From an uncultured Bacilli bacterium (lineage in GTDB: Bacteria > Bacillota_I > Bacilli_A > RF39 > UBA660): 50,062 bases of DNA. The stretch covers positions 1 through 50,062 of the forward strand of contig CALVOP010000006.1 of assembly GCA_944350345.1 (NCBI GenBank), in the 5' to 3' direction. Positions within the stretch are counted from its first letter, which is position 1. Each line of letters begins with the position of its first letter. A program made the translations under genes and the position numbers. Positions 25,302 through 33,643 of this stretch are shown here, one piece after another. The notes under the pieces are model-generated. The model made no database searches and was not told the origin of the DNA. It saw only the letters and a list, made by a program, of their open reading frames with translations.

Positions 25302-26753
25302 TCATTTAACAATAGCAGTATCTTTATTTAATAAATTACTTTTATCAAAATACTTAGTATGCAACAATTTTTTAGATTTATCACTAAAAGGTGTAACCAA
25401 ATATTCACTATAAACTTTTTTAACATCAGGATTTTCAAAACTACTTTTAACATCCAATTTAGCATCATCGTTATAAAGCGATTCAATTCTCTTATCCCTA
25501 ATTTCGTTTAACTTTCCAATTGCTTTAAGAGGCTGGCCACCACCACCAATACATCCACCTGGACAATTCATAACTTCAACAAAATGATATTGTTTAGAAG
25601 AATGTTTCATATTAATCAAAAAATCTTCTAAAGCAGGCATACTATAAACAACTGCCAAATTATATATTTTATTACCTATTTCAATAGACGCTTCCTTAAA
25701 ATTTTCTTGTCCATGTAATTGCTTTAAAATCGTAAGTTTATCACCATCAATTTTTTCGCCAGTTACGAAGAAATTCAAAGTTCTAATAGCAGATTCCATC
25801 ACGCCACCACTATTACCAAAAATAACTCCGCCGCCAGAACCTTTACTCATAAGTTTATCAAATTCACGATCAACTAGCTTATTAAAATCAATATTTTTTT
25901 CTCTAATATAAATAGCTAATTCGCTCGTTGTCAAAACAAAATCAGTGCCTTTTAACTCTTCTCGCAAAGCTTCCATTTTCTTAGCAGTACAAGGCGTTAT
26001 AGCAACAATTACTATATCACTTTCATCAATATTTCTAATTCGTGAAAAATATTTTTTTATTAATGCAGTATGAATAGCAATCGGACTTTTAGTTGTAGAT
26101 AAATTTGATATTAATTCAGGGTGAAAAATCTCCACATATTTTACCCAAGAAGGACAGCAACTAGTAAACATAGGCAATTTACCATTATTATTAACACGAT
26201 CTATTAACTCGCTTACCTCTTCCATTATTGTCATATCAGCACCAAAAGTAACATCAAAAACATAATTAAAGCCTAACTCTTTAAGCGCACTAACCATTTT
26301 TCCTTCAACAAAAGTTCCTGAATCTAAACCAAACTCCTCACCCAAACTAACCCTAACAGCAGGGGCTGTAATCGCAATCACAATTTTTTCATGATTATTT
26401 ATAACTTTATCAACTTCTTTATAATTATATTTTGGAACTAATGCACCGGCAGGACAACCCAAAACACACTGCCCGCAATTTATACATATAACATCTCTTG
26501 CTTTAGCAGAGTCATATTTAATCCCAACCTTATTTTCACAAGTATCTTTGCACTGCCCACAATTTATACATTTTTCATTAATTCTATAAATAGCCGGATT
26601 ATCTTCACTGATTTTTACCCTTTTATCAACCTCATTTTCCACATATATATTAAAATTTGAATAATCAACACCACAAACTGGGCAAACAAAATCTAGAGGT
26701 AATTCCTCGCATTCATAAATATATCCACATAAATTACAACGATATTTTTTCAA
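25302..26753 (-). CDS. [FeFe]-hydrogenase catalytic subunit with rubredoxin-like N-terminus
   Basis: Three parts are visible in 483 residues. Residues 1-35 form a rubredoxin-like iron site (Cys6/Cys9 and Cys24/Cys27, a short 14-residue gap as in rubrerythrins). Residues 60-105 hold two [4Fe-4S] motifs (CINCGQCKDTC and CINCGQCVLGC). The H-cluster domain carries FTSCCPSW (197-201), TPCTAKK (Cys255) and MNCPGGCIGG (Cys397, Cys401). The second motif has Thr instead of the Met usual in classical Group A enzymes. It starts with TTG behind AGGTGAT. No HydEFG maturation gene is in the window. Confidence 0.9.
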   Translation of the reverse strand: MKKYRCNLCGYIYECEELPLDFVCPVCGVDYSNFNIYVENEVDKRVKISEDNPAIYRINEKCINCGQCKDTCENKVGIKYDSAKARDVICINCGQCVLGCPAGALVPKYNYKEVDKVINNHEKIVIAITAPAVRVSLGEEFGLDSGTFVEGKMVSALKELGFNYVFDVTFGADMTIMEEVSELIDRVNNNGKLPMFTSCCPSWVKYVEIFHPELISNLSTTKSPIAIHTALIKKYFSRIRNIDESDIVIVAITPCTAKKMEALREELKGTDFVLTTSELAIYIREKNIDFNKLVDREFDKLMSKGSGGGVIFGNSGGVMESAIRTLNFFVTGEKIDGDKLTILKQLHGQENFKEASIEIGNKIYNLAVVYSMPALEDFLINMKHSSKQYHFVEVMNCPGGCIGGGGQPLKAIGKLNEIRDKRIESLYNDDAKLDVKSSFENPDVKKVYSEYLVTPFSDKSKKLLHTKYFDKSNLLNKDTAIVK

Positions 26754-26830
26754 ATACTATCACCTATTACATTTTAACATAAAAAACAAGTTTATTAAAT
26801 CACCATATTACATATCATATAATATAGAAC

Positions 26831-26859
26831 TTGACAGTTAAAAGCACATATTTTAAAAT
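26831..26859 (+). promoter_or_regulatory. promoter of tRNA-Cys
   Basis: TTGACA and TAAAAT separated by 17 bases, with the tRNA beginning 11 bases after the -10. This is the best-matching plus-strand promoter in the window. Confidence 0.8.
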
Positions 26860-26869
26860 ATATATGCAT

Positions 26870-26944
26870 GGACCCGTAGCCAAGAGGCTAAGGCATGGGA
26901 CTGCAACTCCCCGAGCGCCGGTTCGACTCCGGCCGGGTCCTCCA
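26870..26944 (+). tRNA. tRNA-Cys (anticodon GCA)
   Basis: A complete cloverleaf: acceptor arms GGACCCG/CGGGTCC, D-arm GCC..GGC, anticodon loop CTGCAAC with GCA, T-loop GGTTCGACTCC, and encoded TCCA at 26941-26944. Confidence 0.96.
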
Positions 26945-26953
26945 CAAGAAAAT

Positions 26954-26987
26954 AACATACGATTACTTTAAACATCGTATGTTTTTT
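26954..26987 (+). terminator. terminator of tRNA-Cys
   Basis: A perfect 10-bp stem AACATACGAT/ATCGTATGTT (arms 26954-26963 and 26974-26983) is followed by further T's, ten bases after the tRNA. Confidence 0.85.
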
Positions 26988-26989
26988 AT

Positions 26990-27502
26990 TTATTTTAGAA
27001 ATTTTTCATCATCTTCAATATATTTTAAAAGTTTTTTTTGATTTTTTAATATTTCGTCCATTTGATTATGTAATTCTTCCAAAATCAATTCACTTTTTAA
27101 ATCAGTTAAATAATCATTTTCATTTCTCAAACTATCTTTTTTTGCATGTCTATTTTGACTCATCATAATAAATGGAGCTTGCAAAGCAGATATACAAGAC
27201 AAAAGCAAATTTAATAAAATAAAAGGATATGGATCAACTGGATCCTTAAAAATAATAACAGTATTTAAAACTATCCAAAAAAAGATAAAACAAGCAAAAC
27301 AAATTATAAAAGCCCAACTACCAGCTAAAGCAGTTACCTTATCAGCAATTTTATCACTAAGGGGCAAATTTTCATTTTTTTCCAAATTTACGCTTATAGG
27401 ATTATCAATAAGCATTTCCAACAATTCATCGTGTTCTTCTTCAGTTAAATTAGTACTTATTAAAGCTTTTACTAATTCTTTTCTATTTTTAGGTTTTTCC
27501 AT
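26990..27502 (-). CDS. DUF1003 membrane protein
   Basis: A 170-residue protein with a soluble N-terminus, two central membrane helices and a C-terminal coiled-coil. LAGSWAFIICFACFIFFWI, NTVIIFKDPVDPYPFILLNLLLS and QAPFIMMSQNRHAKKDSLRN are the standard DUF1003 blocks. I place the start at ATG 27502 with SD GAGGTG rather than at the GTG six bases earlier. DUF1003 proteins have no settled function. It is the last gene of a minus-strand run beginning with the 29116 gene. Confidence 0.88.
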   Translation of the reverse strand: MEKPKNRKELVKALISTNLTEEEHDELLEMLIDNPISVNLEKNENLPLSDKIADKVTALAGSWAFIICFACFIFFWIVLNTVIIFKDPVDPYPFILLNLLLSCISALQAPFIMMSQNRHAKKDSLRNENDYLTDLKSELILEELHNQMDEILKNQKKLLKYIEDDEKFLK

Positions 27503-27511
27503 AAACACACC

Positions 27512-29116
27512 TCACTTTAAAGTAATATTAAATACAATATTTCTTACTGTAATATTAAGTATTATACTAGAAGCATTTAAAATTTCCGCAGGAACTTCAG
27601 CGTAAACATCTCTTCCAGTTAAATATTCATAATCAAATGTTTCAATTGAAGTAGTTTTTGTAACATCACCAATTTTATAAATAAGCTTGCCAAACATATT
27701 AATTAAATCTTTATTATTCTTTAAATATTTATTAATATACAAAGCTTTATTATTATCAAAATCCACTTCCAGTTTCATAATAGTTTTTGGAATTTTTCCG
27801 ACAACATCTGGCTTTAGCACTTTTTCGCCAGTATAGCACTTGTCAGAAACACAATAATTATAATTAACAGTATATGAATCTTTAAACTCATACGACATTA
27901 AAGTAGCGCTCATATCAGTCAAAGTAGTAGATTTTAAATCAATTAAACTTCCCAAATTAATATTATATATTTTATCATTTTTATTATAAGATACTGGTTT
28001 AACAATAACATCACGATGATTAGATCTTATTTCACCATTAGAATAACTAACATCGCTCCTCATTCTAAAAATATATGAATTATCTATTTTATATTTAGGA
28101 ATTTCATAGACAAAAATATATTCTTTTTCTTCGCCAGGATATAATGTTTGATTATAATAGCCTTCTCCTAAATCTATAAACTGGTTATTTTTAGAAAAAT
28201 TTATTGAAAACTCTTCACCATCAACGATCAACTTCAAATCTTCTGTTTTTAAATTTTTTCGCTCATCAGTATTATTAGTCATGTTTACCAAAACAATAAT
28301 GTATTCTTTCCCTTCTGTAATATAATCCCCTTTATAATCAACATCACTAGAATAAGATGTCAAAACTTTAAAATTTACACCATCTATAGAAAACAAATCA
28401 GTTTCATTATATTTTTTATTATATACATCATAGTTCAAATAAATTACAAATATAAAAGACAATAACAAAAGTGTACAAATAACACCAAAGAAAAACTTAT
28501 TTTCTAAAGCATAATACTTAAATTCCCTTAAAGATCTTCTTAATCTTCTTTTTAATTTATAATTATCCCCACCAAAACTTATTTCTATCTCTTCATCATC
28601 TGGAGCAGCAATATCAAGTTCTTCCATATCTTTTTTAAAATCAAATTTTTTAATATCAAAACCTACTGCTCTTATAAATGTCATAATTATAAAGAAATAC
28701 TGTGGCAAATTCAAAATAAGAATTATATCTCTATAAGTACGTAACACACGCTCATCAATAACATTATTTTCTATGACAGTTAAAAATCCAAAATATACTA
28801 TATATGCAACAAAAAGAGCAAGATAAAAGCAACACATAAATACATACAAAGTACGTTTTTTATCTTTCCATTTAAGCAAAATATATATAGTTATGCCTAA
28901 CAAGACAATAATAATTATAGCTGCAAAAACATAAAAATTAATTAAAGTCCCAGACAAATTATCAACATATGAATAATACCCATTTTTAACATAACCATTA
29001 AAAAAATTTAATAAAGCAGTTGATTTATATGATACATATAATACACAAGCAAACATAAACAAATGAATCATTCTAAAATGTTTAATTAAAAAAGCATAAG
29101 GTTTTCTTATTATCAC
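27512..29116 (-). CDS. polytopic membrane protein with a DUF4352-like extracellular domain, unknown
   Basis: A protein of 534 residues. Four hydrophobic helices lie in the first ~155 residues, then a cytoplasmic acidic loop (EELDIAAPDDEEIEI) and an Arg-rich segment, and a further helix near 215-235. After it comes an extracytoplasmic domain of about 150 residues with KEYIIVLVNMTNNTDE, the look of a DUF4352-type immunoglobulin-like fold, followed by more beta-rich sequence. GTG at 29116 is chosen because AAAGGAG is 9 bases upstream. I cannot assign a function. Confidence 0.6.
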   Translation of the reverse strand: MIIRKPYAFLIKHFRMIHLFMFACVLYVSYKSTALLNFFNGYVKNGYYSYVDNLSGTLINFYVFAAIIIIVLLGITIYILLKWKDKKRTLYVFMCCFYLALFVAYIVYFGFLTVIENNVIDERVLRTYRDIILILNLPQYFFIIMTFIRAVGFDIKKFDFKKDMEELDIAAPDDEEIEISFGGDNYKLKRRLRRSLREFKYYALENKFFFGVICTLLLLSFIFVIYLNYDVYNKKYNETDLFSIDGVNFKVLTSYSSDVDYKGDYITEGKEYIIVLVNMTNNTDERKNLKTEDLKLIVDGEEFSINFSKNNQFIDLGEGYYNQTLYPGEEKEYIFVYEIPKYKIDNSYIFRMRSDVSYSNGEIRSNHRDVIVKPVSYNKNDKIYNINLGSLIDLKSTTLTDMSATLMSYEFKDSYTVNYNYCVSDKCYTGEKVLKPDVVGKIPKTIMKLEVDFDNNKALYINKYLKNNKDLINMFGKLIYKIGDVTKTTSIETFDYEYLTGRDVYAEVPAEILNASSIILNITVRNIVFNITLK

Positions 29117-29175
29117 ATTTAACAACTCCTTTATTTTACAAATTAATTATAAGATAAAATTAAACATTTTACAAT

Positions 29176-29197
29176 AAAAAAACCTAGTTACTAGGTT
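29176..29197 (-). terminator. terminator of the LysM gene
   Basis: On the minus strand AACCTAG-TAA-CTAGGTT with a following T run (29176-29182). It covers the stop codon of the LysM gene. Confidence 0.8.
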
Positions 29198-29525
29198 CAT
29201 CTTTATAAAATATCATTTGCCCTGGAAGTAAATAAATACTTTTATTTTGTTTTATAATATTCGTTTCACTAACGTTAAAAATTTTACTAACATCTCTCAA
29301 AGTATCATCATCTTTAGTTATATAAAATTGAACACCCTTTTTAGGTATAAGTAACACCTGTTTTGGATAAATATATTCATCTATCTTCAATCCATTTAGC
29401 TCAGCTACTAATTTAGGATTAACGTTAAAATCTTTACTTATTTTATATAATGTATCTCCATTAACAACCACATATACACTATAAAAAGGAGTTTCAACCA
29501 TATCTCTATTATTATTTAATAACAT
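29184..29525 (-). CDS. protein with two LysM domains and no signal peptide
   Basis: A 113-residue protein with two LysM carbohydrate-binding repeats, the first around VNGDTLYKISKDFNVNP...LNG and the second around KDDDTLRDVSKIFNVSE. There is no hydrophobic N-terminus, so Sec export is not expected. LysM proteins without signals occur in the mother cell, for example in spore coat and cortex assembly, which fits the presence of spo0A but remains inference. ATG 29525 follows TTAGGTGA. Confidence 0.8.
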   Translation of the reverse strand: MLLNNNRDMVETPFYSVYVVVNGDTLYKISKDFNVNPKLVAELNGLKIDEYIYPKQVLLIPKKGVQFYITKDDDTLRDVSKIFNVSETNIIKQNKSIYLLPGQMIFYKDEPSN

Positions 29526-29568
29526 AAAAATCACCTAATATAATATATGATTTTTATATTAAAATGAT

Positions 29569-30684
29569 TTATTTATTATAAACAAATATCCTATTAGAAT
29601 CATTAAAATTTAGTTCAAAATAATGTAATATCAACTTATGTCCATAAACCGGATTAAAAATATACAGATTATCATCATCTAAATAATAAATGTCATTTTC
29701 ATATATATTAATAATGCTAAAATTCTCATCATCTTTAAATCTAGTAAGAATATTTTCATTATATGTATAAAAATAATTTAAACCATCAACAGCTATATTA
29801 TTATAGTTAACATCAAAATACATAACATATTCTTCATCATATTCCTTTAAAGAAGCATTTACTTTTTTACCATTTTCATACTTTATATAACCTTTTTCGC
29901 TATCGCCTATACATTCAATTTTACCATTTTTAATATTTATTTCAAATAAATTATCATTCTTTCTATCAAACAAATAAATATATTTTCCATGAGTACCAGA
30001 GATATAAGAATCGTAACTTATTTCAAAATCAGAATTGTAAATTTCATATTTTCCCCCTATAATATCAAACAATATAAATTTAGTGAAAAACAAATCTTCA
30101 TCATAATTAGGTAAAAATATTATATCTTTATACAAATAACTCAAAGTATTACTATACCTATCATTATCAAACATATCAATTGACTTAACACCACTATCAT
30201 CAAGTAAATAAAATCCATCATATTTCCATACTGCAATATGCTGATTACTATCTAAACTATTAGTAAAATAAAATTCATCCTCATAATCAACTTTAGATGT
30301 AGAAATTATACCCAAATCTGACAAATACTCAATAACATCTCTATCGGAAATCAATGAAAAATGAACCAAATTATTGCTTTTATCATAACAAACAGGATAA
30401 TGAGCATAAAAATCCAAGTTCACGTCAAAACAATTATAGTTTTTTCCTTCAAAAACACTAATATCGTTTATTAATTTTTTTGATAATCGCCTTTTATTAT
30501 AAAATAAAATGTTAAAAGCCAAATCATCATTAGAAAGTTCAAAATAGTATTTACCATTTTCATAAATTTCAGTTACATCAAAATCATTTAAATCATACCT
30601 TATTTTATAACTAGATATAAAATATTTTATCAAAAATACAACTAACAATAATACAAATATTATAAAACTAATTTTTTTCTTCAT
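29569..30684 (-). CDS. membrane-anchored extracytoplasmic protein, unknown
   Basis: A 371-residue protein with an N-terminal helix (KKKISFIIFVLLLVVFLIKYF) and an otherwise exported, beta-rich, Asp/Tyr/Asn-rich body. Repeated short blocks such as NYDEDLFF, KYIYLFDRKND and DIYYLDDDNLYIFN suggest a beta-propeller, but no family is recognised. No SD precedes the ATG. A terminator-like hairpin (30692-30719) lies immediately upstream, so how it is expressed is unclear. Confidence 0.6.
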   Translation of the reverse strand: MKKKISFIIFVLLLVVFLIKYFISSYKIRYDLNDFDVTEIYENGKYYFELSNDDLAFNILFYNKRRLSKKLINDISVFEGKNYNCFDVNLDFYAHYPVCYDKSNNLVHFSLISDRDVIEYLSDLGIISTSKVDYEDEFYFTNSLDSNQHIAVWKYDGFYLLDDSGVKSIDMFDNDRYSNTLSYLYKDIIFLPNYDEDLFFTKFILFDIIGGKYEIYNSDFEISYDSYISGTHGKYIYLFDRKNDNLFEINIKNGKIECIGDSEKGYIKYENGKKVNASLKEYDEEYVMYFDVNYNNIAVDGLNYFYTYNENILTRFKDDENFSIINIYENDIYYLDDDNLYIFNPVYGHKLILHYFELNFNDSNRIFVYNK

Positions 30685-30691
30685 AACATAC

Positions 30692-30719
30692 AAAAAAATT
30701 AATGAATATTATTCATTAA
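30692..30719 (-). terminator. terminator of the anchored thioredoxin gene
   Basis: On the minus strand TTAATGAAT-AAT-ATTCATTAA is followed by T7 at 30692-30698. It overlaps the stop codon of the thioredoxin gene and ends eight bases before the next ATG. Confidence 0.75.
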
Positions 30720-31170
30720 TTACTCCATTATCAATTAAGAATTGAACTAAAGTATCTTCATCAACATAACCACTTATGTAATCAATTAACACACCATGAT
30801 ATGTTAACATTGTATAAGGAGTTCCTTTAAAAGTATCAGATATATCATAAGTACCACTTAAAGTAGAATAATCGGCATTTGATAATTTATCAGTATGAAA
30901 CCAATATATATTCAAATCTTCATATTTACTTTGAACACTTTCAACAACAGGCTTATACATTTCACAATACCCGCATTTTGTCTGAGCTATAACAGCAATA
31001 GTATATTTTTCCTCTAAACTATCATTTACCCATTCAGAAACACTTGGCTCTAAAGAACTAGTTTCATTATTTAGATTTTCACCCTCTAATAAAAATGAAA
31101 GTCCAACAAAAGCTGCTAAAAGCACTATTACAATAATTAAAACTTTATATTTATCCCAAAATTTTTTCAT
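30709..31170 (-). CDS. membrane-anchored thioredoxin-like protein
   Basis: An N-terminal anchor helix (about 10-27) is followed by an extracytoplasmic thioredoxin domain with active site KCGYC and cis-proline in GTPYTM. It would handle disulfides of exported proteins. At 153 residues it is compact. It is the third thioredoxin-fold redox protein in the window, after the DsbD-like and small thioredoxin genes at 11.6-13.1 kb, which may keep it reduced. The SD is GAGGTG. Confidence 0.82.
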   Translation of the reverse strand: MKKFWDKYKVLIIVIVLLAAFVGLSFLLEGENLNNETSSLEPSVSEWVNDSLEEKYTIAVIAQTKCGYCEMYKPVVESVQSKYEDLNIYWFHTDKLSNADYSTLSGTYDISDTFKGTPYTMLTYHGVLIDYISGYVDEDTLVQFLIDNGVINE

Positions 31171-31211
31171 AATTCACCTCACTTAAATATTTTAATACAA
31201 TTAACTACAAA

Positions 31212-31634
31212 TTACAAGTTTTTTCTAGGTTTTAACCTGATTTTAATATTAGATTCCATAAATGAAAAAACTATTAAAATTAAATAAATAATCGGTTTAA
31301 AAACTTTGATTGTTAAAAATATTCTATCAATAAAATTACTGCTTTCATCGATATAAGATATTAAATTTGATATAAAGAAGTATAATGCAAAACTTGAAAA
31401 TAAACCAATAGAAGCAATCATAATATTCTTGCTGACTCTTATTTTATAATTAGCAGCATCAAAATTAAAAATTATAATAAACATATTAAAGCAAAGAAAA
31501 TCTGAGAAAATTAAATAAATTAGTCCGAACAAATTTGAATTAAAATAAAAGTAATTATAAATTTCAAAAATTGAAAATACACTAAAAATTATTACAATAA
31601 ACAAATATGCAATTTTAAACATTTTTTTATTCAT
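31212..31634 (-). CDS. four-helix membrane protein, unknown
   Basis: A 140-residue protein with four hydrophobic helices (about 8-28, 33-53, 70-92, 105-128) and a basic C-terminal tail. The SD TAGGTG precedes ATG, and an extended -10 TGATATAAT lies at 31651-31659. No family is recognised. It is divergent from the RNase-like gene. Confidence 0.6.
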   Translation of the reverse strand: MNKKMFKIAYLFIVIIFSVFSIFEIYNYFYFNSNLFGLIYLIFSDFLCFNMFIIIFNFDAANYKIRVSKNIMIASIGLFSSFALYFFISNLISYIDESSNFIDRIFLTIKVFKPIIYLILIVFSFMESNIKIRLKPRKNL

Positions 31635-31650
31635 GCTAACACCTAAAAAT

Positions 31651-31659
31651 ATTATATCA
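31651..31659 (-). promoter_or_regulatory. extended -10 promoter of the four-helix membrane protein
   Basis: TGATATAAT on the minus strand, 17 bases before the start codon. Confidence 0.55.
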
Positions 31660-31741
31660 AAAATTTTTAAAAAAAATCTAAAAATAAGATTGATTCTTAA
31701 AAAAAAATTATGATAAAATGAAAAAAGATTGTAGGTGTAAC

Positions 31742-33598
31742 ATGGCGAAAAAGATATCAGTGATCAAAATTATTGAAATGAATGAAAATTTAGACATAAT
31801 ATTTATAGAATTACAAAAAAAAATAGGATATGACACTGAACTGGATAATCACAAACAACTTATTAGAATGCTATTCAAATTATTGGACACTGAAATTACA
31901 AACTACGTTAAGACAGAAGATGAAGAAAATTTTTCAAATGCTTTAAAAATAAGTTCATTATTAGAAAAAATAACATCTGCGTGTGTATTTAGTGAAAATG
32001 ATGCTCATCTGCACTTATATAAACAGGCACGCTTATTAATCAAAATAACTGGATTAATAGGCGAGTTTTTAAATGAAAACATAGAAGCAAACTTAATTTT
32101 TTTAAAAGAAAAAATTGATAAGATTCAATTTCAAAATGAGAAAAAAATAGAAAGAAAATTTAAAACACAAATTATAGATTTAGAGCAGGCATTAATAATA
32201 AAAAGATTTTTAAAACTAGTAAAAGAAAATGAAACTCAAAAAGCTAAGGAACAATTAGATGAAAACTATAAATTATTTTTAAAAATAATAAATAAATGTT
32301 TGGAAAGCATAGAAAACCAAAATGAAAATATATATTATTATTTATATATACTTCGTATTTTAAAAGAAAAAATCGGCGAGCGCCAAATTTATCCACTATA
32401 TGCAGAAAAAATATCAAAATTAAAAGCTTTACATTTACCACAAAAATATCAAATTATACTAAATGAACTAGAGAATATTTTAAAAAAGAAAAAAAACAAA
32501 AATACCACAACAGACGTGCTTCATAAATATGAAATTAATTTAGAACAAGCCACAAAAATATCAAACTGTCCAGAAAATTTTCAAATATTATCATATAAAG
32601 AAATTGAATCTGTAGCATTAAGTATTGATGGCAGTGGGAAAGATACAATAAAAGATGATGCTTTGTCAGTAAAACGAGAAAAAGATGGATATGTATTAGG
32701 GATTCATATCGCAGATGTCGGAAATTTTATAATACCTAACTCTCCTTTGGATTTAAATGCTAAACAAAGATATAAATCTTTATATTTAGCTGACCAAGTA
32801 ATACATATGATTTCGCCAGCCATTTCAAAGCAATATCTATCTTTAGAAGAAGGAGAAAAACGAAATGTAATTAGTCTATATGTTAAAATAAATAAATCTG
32901 GCGAAATAGAAAGCTATTATTTTAGTGCAGAAACAATAACGGTGAAGCAAAATTTATCTTATTACTATGCAGATAATATTTTAAGACAAGAAATTACTCC
33001 ACCAACTGAATTAGACTATAACTTAAAATTACTTGAACAAGTCACATCATTATTAAGAAACTCACAAAGAAATGAATATCAATTTATGAAAGAGTTAATT
33101 AAAGAAATAGCAACTGAAGAAAATCCGTATTCTGAAAAAATAGTAAGCGAGAGCATGATTTTATATAATAGTCTTTTCCCCAAATATCTTTCAAATTTTA
33201 GTGATATTCCAACCATTTATAGAGTTCATGATAAACCTCAAATTCCTAATCTAAGCGCAATTATTGCGGACACAAATCTATTAAACAAAGATTTATTTAC
33301 AATTTTAAATGAATATTATCCTAGGGCTTTTTATTCATTAAGTAATACTGGCCATTACGGGCTAAAATTAGATACATATTCTCACTCAAGCGCTCCAATA
33401 AGAAAATACACTGACCTATTTATGCAAAGATTGTATTTCTTATCACAACAGCAAATAACTGTAGATCAATTAAAACAATTAGAACAAGAAGCAATTGATT
33501 TTGTAGAATATGCAAATAGGAGAGAAAAAGAATTAAAAATGTTTGAAGAAGAATATGAAAAAGCTTATATAAAAACTTTTAAACCAAGCGAAAAATAA
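31742..33598 (+). CDS. divergent RNase II/R-family (RNB) protein
   Basis: A 618-residue protein. The N-terminal ~280 residues are helical and lysine-rich, with no clear cold-shock domains. The RNB domain follows: ALSIDGSGKDTIKDDALSV, LGIHIADVGNFI, LADQVIHMISPAISK, RVHDKPQIP and TYSHSSAPIRKYTDLFMQRLY. RNB enzymes degrade RNA 3' to 5' with four acidic ligands. Here one of those positions looks replaced (see findings) and no S1 domain follows. The start is ATG 31742 behind TAGGTGTAAC; the ATG at 31718 falls in the promoter -10. A convergent Ca2+-type ATPase gene follows. Confidence 0.8.
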   Translation: MAKKISVIKIIEMNENLDIIFIELQKKIGYDTELDNHKQLIRMLFKLLDTEITNYVKTEDEENFSNALKISSLLEKITSACVFSENDAHLHLYKQARLLIKITGLIGEFLNENIEANLIFLKEKIDKIQFQNEKKIERKFKTQIIDLEQALIIKRFLKLVKENETQKAKEQLDENYKLFLKIINKCLESIENQNENIYYYLYILRILKEKIGERQIYPLYAEKISKLKALHLPQKYQIILNELENILKKKKNKNTTTDVLHKYEINLEQATKISNCPENFQILSYKEIESVALSIDGSGKDTIKDDALSVKREKDGYVLGIHIADVGNFIIPNSPLDLNAKQRYKSLYLADQVIHMISPAISKQYLSLEEGEKRNVISLYVKINKSGEIESYYFSAETITVKQNLSYYYADNILRQEITPPTELDYNLKLLEQVTSLLRNSQRNEYQFMKELIKEIATEENPYSEKIVSESMILYNSLFPKYLSNFSDIPTIYRVHDKPQIPNLSAIIADTNLLNKDLFTILNEYYPRAFYSLSNTGHYGLKLDTYSHSSAPIRKYTDLFMQRLYFLSQQQITVDQLKQLEQEAIDFVEYANRREKELKMFEEEYEKAYIKTFKPSEK

Positions 33599-33599
33599 A

Positions 33600-33643
33600 A
33601 AATTTAATAAGTTAACAACCACTTAATTTATTAAATTTTTTTA
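33600..33643. terminator. bidirectional terminator between the RNB and P-ATPase genes
   Basis: AAATTTAATAAGT and a matching ACTTAATTTATTAAATTT form an interrupted stem flanked by A's and T's, between two converging genes. Confidence 0.55.

Noticed and set aside
31718-31741. ATG at 31718 as start of the RNB protein.
   Set aside because: It overlaps the -10 region of the apparent promoter, and a good SD precedes ATG 31742.
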